From CAZEPJ01 sp964514105 (lineage in GTDB: Bacteria; Desulfobacterota; Desulfocorpusculales; Desulfocorpusculum): a stretch of DNA of 64,000 nucleotides. The stretch's first letter is position 1; the number at the start of each line of letters is the position of its first letter. Made by a program: the position numbers and the translations under genes. A model generated the notes under the pieces. That model worked only from the letters and a program-made list of their open reading frames with translations. It had not been told where the DNA came from and did no database searches. Shown here piece by piece: positions 32,831 to 41,089 of the stretch. Where the stretch lies: the NCBI GenBank assembly GCA_964514105.1, contig CAZEPJ010000003.1, positions 62,001 through 126,000 on the forward strand, given 5' to 3'.

Positions 32831-33931
32831 CTACACCCACGGCTCCTGGAGCATCTCGGCGAAGGCCTCGATCCTCACCCGCAACGGCCCCAGGCTTCCC
32901 TCCACATAGTCGTTCTCCAGGATGAGCAGGGGGATCCCCTTCTTTTCGAGGTGGGGCTTGAGCAGGGGAAGGTCCAGTCCGCTCTGGTCGCAGCACTTGA
33001 GCTGAACAGCGATGACTCCCTGGACGCCGGCCTCCGCCATGACACGGTCCAGACGGGCCATCCGGAGGCCGTACCCCTTCATCCTCGGGCACGGCCACTT
33101 GGTGAGGTACCGTTGGGCCAGGGCCTGGAAGGGGTCGCGGTCCTCGGCCACGTCCCCGTCGAAATGCCTGGCGCCCATGCACTCGTCCTCGACCACCAGG
33201 TTGAGCCCGGCCCCCTCCATGAGCCCGATGAGGCCGGGCTGGTCCAGCATGGTGGAGGTGAGCAGGACCCTGGGCCCTTCCCCGAGGGTGGGCCTCCCGG
33301 CCATGAGAACCGATCGCTCCCGGGCCACGGCGCGGAGCATGGACTCGGTGGGATCGGCCAGCCACCGGCGGACCCAGTCATGGACCCGGCTGTACGGGAG
33401 GCGTCCCGGCTCCCGTCGCTGGGCCTCGAAGACCTCCCGGAAGAAGGCCCGGAAGCGATTCATCCCCGCGATGGCCTCCCAGAGGTTGTCAGCAAGGACG
33501 GGGCGGGGGCCCTCCTGGCTCAGGTCGTGGGCCCACGCTGCCAGGACCTGGGCAAAATGGGCCACGGCCGACGGCGACGAGTTCTTGGGAAGGTCCAGGA
33601 GATGCAGGCGGCCGGGGAGGTACGCCTTCCAGAGGTCGTGCAGCCGGAGCAGGGCGTCGCAGCAATGGACAAAGGCCAGGGCCCGGGGAGGAGCCTCGGA
33701 TCCAGCGGCGAAACGCTGGAAGACGGCCCGCACAAACGGGCACAGGAGATGATAGATCCGCGGATCCTGCCTTCTGGAAAGGGCTTCTGCGCCCGAAAGC
33801 CTCACCGGCAGATATCCTGCGGCCAGGGCGATCTCCACCGGGGTGTAGGAACAGAACCACCCCAGGGCGGGCCGCTCCGCTGGCAACGCGGTGGAAAACG
33901 ACTCTCTTCCCGTGAAGGCATGTGGGCTCAT
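32831..33931 (-). CDS. 2-hydroxyacyl-CoA dehydratase family subunit (smaller)
   Basis: The 366-aa partner subunit (starting at ATG 33931; ATG-poor upstream, GTG 33952 possible) has the same fold: Gly-Trp-Phe-Cys-Ser-Tyr-Thr-Pro-Val-Glu near the N-terminus, then Leu-Leu-Cys-Pro-Phe-Val, Val-His-Cys-Cys-Asp-Ala and Leu-Lys-Cys-Cys-Asp-Gln-Ser-Gly, where the last is the typical cluster loop. It is transcribed first, 32 bases before the larger subunit. The two likely form one heterodimer with a [4Fe-4S] cluster in each part. Confidence 0.8.
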   Translation of the reverse strand: MSPHAFTGRESFSTALPAERPALGWFCSYTPVEIALAAGYLPVRLSGAEALSRRQDPRIYHLLCPFVRAVFQRFAAGSEAPPRALAFVHCCDALLRLHDLWKAYLPGRLHLLDLPKNSSPSAVAHFAQVLAAWAHDLSQEGPRPVLADNLWEAIAGMNRFRAFFREVFEAQRREPGRLPYSRVHDWVRRWLADPTESMLRAVARERSVLMAGRPTLGEGPRVLLTSTMLDQPGLIGLMEGAGLNLVVEDECMGARHFDGDVAEDRDPFQALAQRYLTKWPCPRMKGYGLRMARLDRVMAEAGVQGVIAVQLKCCDQSGLDLPLLKPHLEKKGIPLLILENDYVEGSLGPLRVRIEAFAEMLQEPWV

Positions 33932-33972
33932 GGGGGCCCCCGGGCAGCCCACCGGAAATCCGGTCGGGCGTG

Positions 33973-34017
33973 TCTCGTGGCATACGAGATCTTATCACGG
34001 AAGGGACCAATTGGTAA
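33973..34017 (-). promoter_or_regulatory. Promoter and operator-like repeats for the dehydratase pair
   Basis: On the - strand TTACCA (34017-34012) and TAAGAT (33994-33989) are 17 bases apart. The palindrome ACCAATTGGT (34006-34015) covers the -35 side, and TCTCGT-N5-ACGAGA (33973-33989) covers the start point near 33982. Both are candidate regulator sites. Confidence 0.45.
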
Positions 34018-34179
34018 CCGAGCTCGGGCGTGGTGCCCCCCGGCCGGGCAGCCCATCTCCGATCCGTGCAATGGATGCCGTGACGCTGGGCGGCATGGGG
34101 GCTGCCGAGGAACGGCACCCGGAGGCTCGATTCAGGGTTTGGTTGACCCCAAATGCCCGTGGGAGGACGTCTTAAGCCT

Positions 34180-34195
34180 TGGCATGCAAGTTGCA
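34180..34195 (+). promoter_or_regulatory. Sigma-54-type (-24/-12) promoter
   Basis: TGGCATG-CAAG-TTGCA fits the sigma-54 consensus: GG at 34181-34182 and GC at 34193-34194 are exactly ten bases apart. Transcription would begin near 34206, about 57 bases before the papain-like protease gene. Such promoters need an AAA+ enhancer-binding protein; none is encoded nearby. Confidence 0.65.
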
Positions 34196-34262
34196 TGACC
34201 CGTCAACAAGACCTGATGTCGGGGGGTGCAGCCCGGGACCCCCGGAAGAGGGAGGAGGTTTC

Positions 34263-35795
34263 ATGGCCGCAATGGGCGCGCGTTCCGCAAGAGGCATCCT
34301 GTTCTGTCTGCTGGGGACCATGGTCTTGCTGGGGACCCTCGTGACCGCAACCCTGCTGGGCCCCCCCGCGGTCCTGGCTCAGGCCCCTACCAAGGAGCTC
34401 GAGCTGAGGCTGGAGGTCCTGCGGGAGGAGATCGCCCGCCAGGGGCTGAGCTTCGAGGTGGCATACAGCCCGGCCATGGACTACGCCATCGAGGAGATCT
34501 GCGGCCTCAGGGAGCCCCCGGACTGGCGACAGAAGGCGTTGATCCTTGAGCCCACGCCCCTCAAGGCGTTGCCCACCCGCTTCGACTGGCGAGACCTCAA
34601 CGGGACCACGCCGGTTCGCAACCAGGGAGGGTGCGGCTCCTGCTGGGCCTTCGCCACGGTGGGAGTCCTGGAGAGCCTTGTCCAGATCCAAGAGGGAACC
34701 ACCGAGGATCTCTCCGAGCAGTACCTGGTGTCCTGCAACAACGACGGGTGGGACTGCGGCGGCGGATGGTTCGCCCATGACTATCACGGCTGGGACTACG
34801 TGGCCGGGGAGACGGGGCCCGGGGCCGTGCGGGAGGCGTCCTTCCCGTATCAGGCCAGGGACCTGCCCTGCAACCCGCCCCACCCGCACCCGTACCGCAT
34901 CGAGTCCTGGGCCACCCTCTCCTGGGGTGTTCCCCCGGTGGAATCCATCAAACAGGCCATCTACCAGCACGGGCCCGTGGCCGCCGCCGTGGCCGTAGGC
35001 TCGGGCTTTCAGGCATACCGAAGCGGGATCTTCGACCTGGACGAATCGTCCCGGGGGATCAATCACGCCATCGTGCTGGTGGGGTGGGACGACAACTACT
35101 GCGCGGACGGCAAATGCGCGGGGGTCTGGATCCTCCGCAACAGCTGGGGCAGCGGATGGGGCGTGGGGGGGTATATGTACATCAAGTACGGCACCTCCCA
35201 GGTGGGCTATGCGGCCAATTACGTCGTGTTCCAGGCCACTCCCTCGGCCAAGGTGGCCCCGTCCGAGGGAACCGTGGGCAGCCGGGTGCGGGTGACGGGC
35301 TCGGGCTTCGGCGACGCCAAGCCCAAGCTCTATCTGGAGTACTTCAACGCGGCCAAAGGAACCACGGTCAAGCGATTCTTCACCCCCCTGGAGTGGAGTC
35401 CCACCTCCATCCTGGCCGCGTGGCAGGCCAAGCTGGGCGCCGGGACGTACGGCATGCACCTCCAGCCCACATCTCCCGAGGGGGCCGCCCCCCTGGACCT
35501 GGGCCCCTTCACCATCGCCTCTCCCATCATCGCGGAGGTGCTGCCCGCCGCCGGGACGGCCGGGGATGTGATCACTGTCCTGGGTCGATACTTCTCCACG
35601 GCCAAGAAGACCCTCTCCCTGCAAAACCCCGTGACCCTCAAGGCCAAGAAGATCAAGGGAGGCACCTGGTTCATGGATCCCGAGACGGGTGACAGCAGCG
35701 TCCAGTTCGTGGTGCCCGCCAGGCCGCCCGGCCAGTACAACCTGACCATCCGGAACCGGGTCGGGACCGCATCCATCCCCTTCACCGTGCAGTGA
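34263..35795 (+). CDS. Secreted papain-like (C1A) cysteine protease with C-terminal IPT/TIG-like domains
   Basis: The 510-aa protein has a signal peptide ending near Val-Leu-Ala-Gln-Ala, a short propeptide-like region, then a C1A domain: Asn-Gln-Gly-Gly-Cys-Gly-Ser-Cys-Trp-Ala-Phe (active Cys), Gly-Ile-Asn-His-Ala-Ile-Val-Leu-Val-Gly-Trp (His) and Leu-Arg-Asn-Ser-Trp-Gly-Ser-Gly-Trp-Gly (Asn). The last 170 residues read as two Ig-like IPT/TIG modules starting Ala-Pro-Ser-Glu-Gly-Thr-Val-Gly-Ser and Val-Leu-Pro-Ala-Ala-Gly-Thr-Ala-Gly-Asp. It probably acts outside the cell or in the periplasm. GAGGGAGGAGG supports ATG 34263. Confidence 0.92.
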   Translation: MAAMGARSARGILFCLLGTMVLLGTLVTATLLGPPAVLAQAPTKELELRLEVLREEIARQGLSFEVAYSPAMDYAIEEICGLREPPDWRQKALILEPTPLKALPTRFDWRDLNGTTPVRNQGGCGSCWAFATVGVLESLVQIQEGTTEDLSEQYLVSCNNDGWDCGGGWFAHDYHGWDYVAGETGPGAVREASFPYQARDLPCNPPHPHPYRIESWATLSWGVPPVESIKQAIYQHGPVAAAVAVGSGFQAYRSGIFDLDESSRGINHAIVLVGWDDNYCADGKCAGVWILRNSWGSGWGVGGYMYIKYGTSQVGYAANYVVFQATPSAKVAPSEGTVGSRVRVTGSGFGDAKPKLYLEYFNAAKGTTVKRFFTPLEWSPTSILAAWQAKLGAGTYGMHLQPTSPEGAAPLDLGPFTIASPIIAEVLPAAGTAGDVITVLGRYFSTAKKTLSLQNPVTLKAKKIKGGTWFMDPETGDSSVQFVVPARPPGQYNLTIRNRVGTASIPFTVQ

Positions 35796-35802
35796 GCTCG
35801 CA

Positions 35803-35834
35803 GCGGTCGGGGGGTCCCTGGATCCCTCGACCGC
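35803..35834 (+). terminator. Hairpin between convergent genes
   Basis: GCGGTCG (35803-35809) pairs with CGACCGC (35828-35834), with an inner GGG/CCC extension, just after the protease stop. It lies between two converging genes and could end transcripts in both directions, though no T run is present. Confidence 0.45.
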
Positions 35835-35840
35835 GCCCCG

Positions 35841-36698
35841 TCACGAGGCCCCTCGCTCCTTCACGAAACCGTCCGCCAACCGCCGAAGCGCGTCTCGCTC
35901 CCCGGCCAAGACCCAGGAGGCCGCGTCATCCAGCATCCCGCGGTCCCGGGGGTCGCACGAGGCCAGCACCCGCTCGGCCTCCGGGGGAAGGGGCGGGGGA
36001 AAGACCCCCTGCGATGGCTTCAGGGCGCAAAAGGGGATCCAACCGCCCCGGAGCCTCGCCACGGGCCCGCGGGCAAAGGGACCTGCGGGCATCCCCCAAC
36101 GGGCCGTGTGCAGCCGGAACAGGGCCGACAGGAGGAGGACCACGCACAGGAGGATCTGGAGGAATTCCTCGTCCGGCAGGCCGTCCCCAGGCCCGGCACC
36201 CCCCCGTTGTCGTGCCAGGCGGCCGACTCCCCAGCGGGCCCGGCCCATCTCGAGGAGGCAAAGGCATCGGCCCATGGCCCGGCAGCACCCCTCCTGGGGG
36301 CTCTGGAGGGACGCGATGCGCTGGAGCAGGCCGTCGATCAGGGCGCGCAACCGGTCCCCCCGGGACAGGGCGGCCAGTTGAGGAGCATCCCTGCCAATGA
36401 GGGCGGCCACCGCATCGGCCCGGGACTTCCCGCCCGGGGTCGGCCCCCATGTGCCCCGGATCCGACGGGCCGCCTGCCGGCGCCGCCTGATCCGCGCCCG
36501 TTCCGCGGCCAGGACGGCGGCCCGAAAGAAATAGAGGGCGGCCCCGCCCATGACAAGGACGCCCAGCGCGCGGGTGGCATCCGGACGCGAGGCGCTCAGT
36601 TCCCCGGCCAGGAGCAGCACCCACAGGACCCATCCTGCCCAGTAGATCCATCGCCACAGCCGGCCGTCTCGGCCGGCCAAACGCTCCCACGATCCCAT
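35841..36698 (-). CDS. Membrane protein of unknown function
   Basis: A 285-aa protein with two hydrophobic segments near the N-terminus (Trp-Ile-Tyr-Trp-Ala-Gly-Trp-Val-Leu-Trp-Val-Leu-Leu-Leu and Val-Leu-Val-Met-Gly-Gly-Ala-Ala-Leu-Tyr-Phe-Phe), an Arg-rich cytoplasmic stretch, and a further hydrophobic segment near residue 195 (Leu-Gln-Ile-Leu-Leu-Cys-Val-Val-Leu-Leu-Leu). No catalytic motif is recognised. ATG 36698 is preferred; ATG 36752 is an alternative. It is divergent from the MFS gene. The overlapping + strand frame is less protein-like. Confidence 0.55.
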   Translation of the reverse strand: MGSWERLAGRDGRLWRWIYWAGWVLWVLLLAGELSASRPDATRALGVLVMGGAALYFFRAAVLAAERARIRRRRQAARRIRGTWGPTPGGKSRADAVAALIGRDAPQLAALSRGDRLRALIDGLLQRIASLQSPQEGCCRAMGRCLCLLEMGRARWGVGRLARQRGGAGPGDGLPDEEFLQILLCVVLLLSALFRLHTARWGMPAGPFARGPVARLRGGWIPFCALKPSQGVFPPPLPPEAERVLASCDPRDRGMLDDAASWVLAGERDALRRLADGFVKERGAS

Positions 36699-36802
36699 GG
36701 CGGACTCCGGCAACCCCTGGGGCTCGGCCCCACAGGCCCTCCACGGGCCCATTCTAATTCCCCGGGGCGGCCCTGGCCAGACTCCTCCATCTTGCCTTTT
36801 CC

Positions 36803-36829
36803 CCCCATGCAAACCCTGCTAACATGGGG
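36803..36829 (+). promoter_or_regulatory. Inverted repeat upstream of the MFS gene
   Basis: CCCCATG (36803-36809) pairs with CATGGGG (36823-36829) over 13 bases. The right arm overlaps a TAACAT (36820-36825) that could be a -10 hexamer about 40 bases before the MFS start. It is a candidate operator for substrate-controlled expression of the exporter. Confidence 0.35.
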
Positions 36830-36863
36830 ACGGTTTCGGCCGCATCGGCTCCGCGAGTGGGCC

Positions 36864-38039
36864 ATGAACCCCGCTTCCCCAATCCGCACCCTGTACCTCC
36901 TGTCGGCCGCCGTCTGGGTGGCCATGACCGCAATGGGGATCATCTGGCCCCTCATGCCGGTCTACGCCCAGGAGATGGGGGCCACGGGCCTCGAACTGGG
37001 TTTGATCATCTCCGCATTCCCCCTGGCGCGCATCGTGTTCCAGCCCTTCGTGGGTCGCATCTCGGATACGCGGGGCCGAAAGCCCATACTCTGCTGGGGG
37101 TTGGTCCTGTTCGCCGCCGTATCCATCCTCTACGTCCTGGCTTCGCGGGTGGCGGAACTCATGGGGGTGCGCTTCCTTCACGGGGCGGCTTCGGTGCTGG
37201 TGGTCCCGGTGGCCATGGCCATGACCGGGGACATGGCCCCATCGGACCGGGCCGGGCTGTACATGGGCACCCTCAACATGGCGGTCATGCTGGGATTCGG
37301 GATCGGGCCCGCACTGGGCGGCTTCATCCATCAGTACCTGGGCATGCAGGCGGCGTTTCTCGCCATGGGCGCCCTGACCCTCCTGACCCTCGGGGGGGTG
37401 GCGGCCATGGTCCCCTCGGACGCCGACCTGGGGTTCGCGCCCCGGGGCCGCCCCCCCCTCCCCTTGCGGTCCCTCCTCGCACACCCCGTGGTCCGGGGAC
37501 TGTGCCTCCTGCGCTTCGCCAGTGCCATCGGCCAGGGCTGCGTGTATGCCTTCTTGCCGCTCATGGCCCCGGACATGGGGTTGACGAGCGCCCAGGTGGG
37601 CCTCCTGCTGGGGGTCAACATCCTTCTGGTCGCCTTCCTGCAGCGACCCTTGGGCGCCCTGGCGGACCGAGGCAACCTTATTCTCCAGATCCTCCTGGGG
37701 ACGGGGGTCACGGCCCTGGCCATCACCGCCATGCCGCTGGCCGGCGGCTTCCCGGGCCTCCTGGCCCTCAATGCCCTCATGGGCGCCGGCGGGGGCGTGG
37801 CCATGCCCGCCGGCTTGGCCCTGTCCGCCCGACTCGGGCGCTCCATGGGCATGGGGACCATCATCGGCCTGACGGAGACGGGGTACAGCATGGGGATGAT
37901 CGCATCGCCCATCGTGGCCGGCGGCATCATGGACCTGTGGGGTCTGCCCAGTGTGTTCATGGCAGGAGGGGGCATCACCCTGGCGGGCGCAGCGGGGGTC
38001 TTCCTGTACCTGAGGGGAGGCCCGGCCCCCGCGCCTTGA
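36864..38039 (+). CDS. MFS transporter
   Basis: A 391-aa, twelve-segment major facilitator protein. The loop 2-3 motif appears as Gly-Arg-Ile-Ser-Asp-Thr-Arg-Gly-Arg-Lys-Pro, and a related loop 8-9 copy as Gly-Ala-Leu-Ala-Asp-Arg-Gly. The end of segment 5 (Gly-Ile-Gly-Pro-Ala-Leu-Gly-Gly) resembles the antiporter motif C of drug exporters, so efflux is more likely than uptake. The start is ATG 36864; the longer frame upstream overlaps the divergent membrane protein gene. Substrate unknown. Confidence 0.88.
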   Translation: MNPASPIRTLYLLSAAVWVAMTAMGIIWPLMPVYAQEMGATGLELGLIISAFPLARIVFQPFVGRISDTRGRKPILCWGLVLFAAVSILYVLASRVAELMGVRFLHGAASVLVVPVAMAMTGDMAPSDRAGLYMGTLNMAVMLGFGIGPALGGFIHQYLGMQAAFLAMGALTLLTLGGVAAMVPSDADLGFAPRGRPPLPLRSLLAHPVVRGLCLLRFASAIGQGCVYAFLPLMAPDMGLTSAQVGLLLGVNILLVAFLQRPLGALADRGNLILQILLGTGVTALAITAMPLAGGFPGLLALNALMGAGGGVAMPAGLALSARLGRSMGMGTIIGLTETGYSMGMIASPIVAGGIMDLWGLPSVFMAGGGITLAGAAGVFLYLRGGPAPAP

Positions 38040-38065
38040 GCCGGGGGAACAGGCCTCCATGGGGT

Positions 38066-38085
38066 CGCCCGGGGGCCCCCGGGCG
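38066..38085. terminator. Perfect 20-bp GC palindrome between convergent genes
   Basis: A perfect self-complementary sequence of 20 bases, made only of G and C, lies between the MFS gene and the kinase-like gene. It could form a tight stem in transcripts from either side. There is no T run. Confidence 0.4.
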
Positions 38086-38126
38086 TTGGCCCTGGGGACG
38101 GCGATCCTCGCACACGAAGGGCGATC

Positions 38127-38936
38127 CTAGAGGTCGAAGGACGTGATGGGGGTCACGTTCACGTGGACCTCCCGGACGCCCGGCACCCCGGCCACGATGC
38201 CCTCCAAGTCCCTGACCAGTGCCGCTTCCTGGGATTCGTGGGCCCTGGTGGCCACCCGAACCAGACCATCTTGGGCCGTGACCTCCACGTCGGGCTTGAG
38301 GTCGATGAGGGCCGCCCGGACATCGGCGGCCAGGGAGAGGTCCTCCAGCATCATCTGGGACTCGGGGGTGGTTCGAAACTGCCGGAGCCGGACCGTCTGG
38401 CAGATGAGATCTGCGGCATCCGCCACCGTGAGCTTGCCCACATGGATCACCAGGTCGTACAGGCTGGGGTCCGTTGTATCGATGTCGTACATGTGCCGGC
38501 TCCACTTGCGGCGCTCCTCGTCGATCCGCCTGACGAACCGCCCCGCCTCCCTCCTGGAGACCTGATCCCGTTCCATGACGATCCGGATCCGCTCTTCCAG
38601 ATCCGCAATGATGCGTACCTTGAGCACGTGGGGCACCCCCTGGACGAAGAAATGACCCGCCATGCCGTGGTAGACCACATTGTCCCGGAGGAAGTGCCGG
38701 AGGAGGGCCGCCTGGACGTAGGCCACGTACTTCTCCTTTGCGTAGCGGACCCGATCCAGGAAGGTCGGGGCGGCCTCGATGGCCCGGACGAGTTCCATTT
38801 CCGGGATGCGGTACCGGTCCGATGCCTCGGAGAGGACCTCCCGGGCAAGGCACTCGTAGCCCAACCGCCTGCACACCTTCTCGGCCACTTCCTTGCCGTG
38901 GCTGTGCGACCCCCGGGAAACGGTGACGATGGACAT
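38127..38936 (-). CDS. Cytidylate kinase-like protein with C-terminal BON domain
   Basis: A 269-aa fusion. Residues 1-195 resemble the cytidylate-kinase-like family: Ile-Val-Thr-Val-Ser-Arg at the N-terminus, a nucleotide loop (Gly-Ser-His-Ser-His-Gly-Lys-Glu) that departs from the usual Gly-Ser-Gly-Gly form, and Arg-Asp-Gln-Val-Ser-Arg-Arg-Glu-Ala plus Tyr-Asp-Leu-Val-Ile-His. The last 70 residues read as a BON domain (Val-Arg-Ala-Ala-Leu-Ile ... Asp-Leu-Glu-Gly-Ile-Val-Ala-Gly-Val-Pro-Gly-Val). BON usually binds membranes or other proteins. Possibly a regulatory nucleotide-binding protein. Confidence 0.78.
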   Translation of the reverse strand: MSIVTVSRGSHSHGKEVAEKVCRRLGYECLAREVLSEASDRYRIPEMELVRAIEAAPTFLDRVRYAKEKYVAYVQAALLRHFLRDNVVYHGMAGHFFVQGVPHVLKVRIIADLEERIRIVMERDQVSRREAGRFVRRIDEERRKWSRHMYDIDTTDPSLYDLVIHVGKLTVADAADLICQTVRLRQFRTTPESQMMLEDLSLAADVRAALIDLKPDVEVTAQDGLVRVATRAHESQEAALVRDLEGIVAGVPGVREVHVNVTPITSFDL

Positions 38937-39023
38937 GGGGCAGCCCCCCTGGAATCCGAAATCCGAGGCCGCGATTCCCCTTCGGGCTCCGCGGGAGGAT
39001 CCTAGCAGAGGGCCCAGGCCGAT

Positions 39024-39575
39024 TCAAGGCCGGGGCTCCTGGGGCTCGGGTTGGGACAGGGGGTTGGTGGGGTCTCCTTCAGCGAGCATCCGGGTCAAGA
39101 CCTCCTGCTCGGCGGGACCCGGGAGAAGGCCGTTCAACTGGGCCCGCATGACCACCTCCCCCCGCTGATTGGTGAAGGTCGCCTTGGCCGAGGAGCGGCC
39201 GCGCGGGTCCACCTCCACGATGGTCATCTCGCACGTCACCGTGTCGCCCACGAACACGGGTTTGAGGAACCGGAACTCCATGGCGCTGGCGAGCCAGGCC
39301 AGCTGCCCCCCGGGCTCGCAGATCATGCTGCCCACCAGGAGGCCGTGGCAGATGAGACCCGCCATGCCCTTGACGGCCGCGAAGCGGGGCTCGAAGTGGA
39401 CCGGGTTGTAGTCCCGGGTGATCCAGCCGAAGGCCTCCACGTCCTCCCGGGTGAAGGTCCGGCTGAACCGCACGGTGAACCCCGGACCCACGGCGCCCCG
39501 GGCCGCGGCCTGCCGCCACGGGCCGAGGGCGCCCCGGGGCGGGGCGTTCGCCTTTGCGCCGCGCCTCCGCGTCAT
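39024..39575 (-). CDS. MaoC-like (R)-hydratase
   Basis: A 183-aa hotdog-fold hydratase: Phe-Gly-Trp-Ile-Thr-Arg-Asp-Tyr-Asn-Pro-Val-His-Phe (Asp and His of the hydratase-2 motif), followed by Ile-Cys-His-Gly-Leu-Leu-Val-Gly-Ser and Val-Phe-Val-Gly-Asp-Thr-Val. It adds water to a trans-2-enoyl-CoA to give the (R)-3-hydroxyacyl-CoA. Its ATG overlaps the CoA ligase stop (ATGA). Last gene of the TRAP operon. The N-terminal 25 residues are an Arg/Ala-rich extension. Confidence 0.88.
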   Translation of the reverse strand: MTRRRGAKANAPPRGALGPWRQAAARGAVGPGFTVRFSRTFTREDVEAFGWITRDYNPVHFEPRFAAVKGMAGLICHGLLVGSMICEPGGQLAWLASAMEFRFLKPVFVGDTVTCEMTIVEVDPRGRSSAKATFTNQRGEVVMRAQLNGLLPGPAEQEVLTRMLAEGDPTNPLSQPEPQEPRP

Positions 39576-41089
39576 ATTGACTCTCTCAGCGCCCTCTTGA
39601 GCACCTTGCCGGTCCCGGTCCGCGGGAGGGCATCCACGAAGGCATAGGCCTTGGGGCACTTGAACTTGGCCAGCCTGGCCCGGCAGTGCTCCTGGAGATC
39701 CTCCACCGCCGGAGGGGGTCCCGGCGCAGGGACCACGAAGGCCTTGAGGGCCTCCCCCCAGCGCGGGTCTGGCACCCCCACCACCGCCGCCTCCTGCACC
39801 CCGGGGTGCTCGTGGAGCACCTCCTCCACCTCCCGGGGGTACACGTTCTCCCCCCCGCTGATGACCATGTCCTTCTTGCGATCCACGATGAACAGGTACC
39901 CCTCGGCATCCACGCGGCCCAGGTCCCCCGTGTGCAGCCATCCCCCGCGCAAGGCCTCCGCGGTCTCCTCCGGGAGGTTCCAGTACCCCCGCATGACGTT
40001 GGGTCCGCGGACCAGGACCTCCCCGACGGCGCCGGGAGGCACATCTCGGTCCTGTTCGTCGACCACCCGGATCTCCACGTATGCATGGGGCAGTCCCACG
40101 CAGGCGTGCTTGCGCAGGAAATCCCGGCCCGGCAGGACGGTGCAGTACGAGGTGGCCTCGGTCAGCCCGTACGAGTCCACCACCTGGACGTGGGGGAAGC
40201 GGCGCGCCAGGCGCTCCTTGAGGGCCTGGGGGATAATGGTGGCGCCCGTGTTGAAGGCCCTGAGGGGGCTCAGGTCGAAGCGCCCCGGGTCCGGCACATC
40301 CAGGAGGGCCGTAAGCATGGGGGGCACCGCCGGTATCCGGGTGATCCCTTCCCGGGCCACCAAGCCGAGGAGTTCCTCGGGGTCGAAGCGGGGCCTCAGG
40401 ACGATCTTGCCCCCCAACAGGGCTGCGGCGAAGAACCCCCCGATGGCGGCCCCGTGGAACAGGGGGAGGCCGTAAAAGACCGCATCGTCCCCGGAGAATC
40501 CGCCGCTCACCTGGCCGTTGACGGCGTTCCACATGACATTGGAATTGGTGATCACGGCGCCCTTGGGCCTGCCCGTCGTCCCCGAGGTGTAGAGGATGTA
40601 CAGGTCGTCCTCCCCCCCCAGCTCCGCCGGAGGATGCTCCCCCCCGCCTTTGGCCAGGAGATCCTCCCAGGAACCAAGTCCCTCCGGGGCGGCACCCACG
40701 CACACCAGATCGCGCAGGTGGGGGAGCTGGGTGCGAATCGCCGCCATGCGAGATGCGAAGGCTTCCTCGCAGATCACCGCGGAGGCCCCGCTGTCCCCGA
40801 GGATATGGGCCCATTCAGGATCCGCCAGGCGGGTGTTGAGGGGGACCAGGACGGCCCCCAGCCTGAAGACGGCCAGGTACGAGACGATGAGCTCGGACCG
40901 GTTGGTCATGAGGGTGGCCACCCGGGCGCCCTTTCTCACCCCGAGCGATGCCAGCCCCGCCGCCGCCGCGCACACCAGATCCCGCAGGCGCCCATAGTCC
41001 ATGGACCCCTCGGGCCCGACCAGGGCCGGGCGGCCCCGGTATTTCCTCGCGTTTCGATCCACCAGGTGGGCCGCGTGCCCGGGGTTCAT
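39572..41089 (-). CDS. AMP-forming acyl-CoA ligase
   Basis: A 505-aa ANL-superfamily ligase. The P-loop is Tyr-Thr-Ser-Gly-Thr-Thr-Gly-Arg-Pro-Lys-Gly, the A5 motif Tyr-Gly-Leu-Thr-Glu-Ala-Thr, the hinge Asp-Arg-Lys-Lys-Asp-Met and the catalytic Lys in Thr-Gly-Lys-Val-Leu-Lys. It activates a carboxylic acid with ATP to the acyl-CoA. It overlaps the upstream acyl-CoA dehydrogenase and downstream MaoC genes by ATGA, so all three are translated together. Confidence 0.9.
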   Translation of the reverse strand: MNPGHAAHLVDRNARKYRGRPALVGPEGSMDYGRLRDLVCAAAAGLASLGVRKGARVATLMTNRSELIVSYLAVFRLGAVLVPLNTRLADPEWAHILGDSGASAVICEEAFASRMAAIRTQLPHLRDLVCVGAAPEGLGSWEDLLAKGGGEHPPAELGGEDDLYILYTSGTTGRPKGAVITNSNVMWNAVNGQVSGGFSGDDAVFYGLPLFHGAAIGGFFAAALLGGKIVLRPRFDPEELLGLVAREGITRIPAVPPMLTALLDVPDPGRFDLSPLRAFNTGATIIPQALKERLARRFPHVQVVDSYGLTEATSYCTVLPGRDFLRKHACVGLPHAYVEIRVVDEQDRDVPPGAVGEVLVRGPNVMRGYWNLPEETAEALRGGWLHTGDLGRVDAEGYLFIVDRKKDMVISGGENVYPREVEEVLHEHPGVQEAAVVGVPDPRWGEALKAFVVPAPGPPPAVEDLQEHCRARLAKFKCPKAYAFVDALPRTGTGKVLKRALRESI

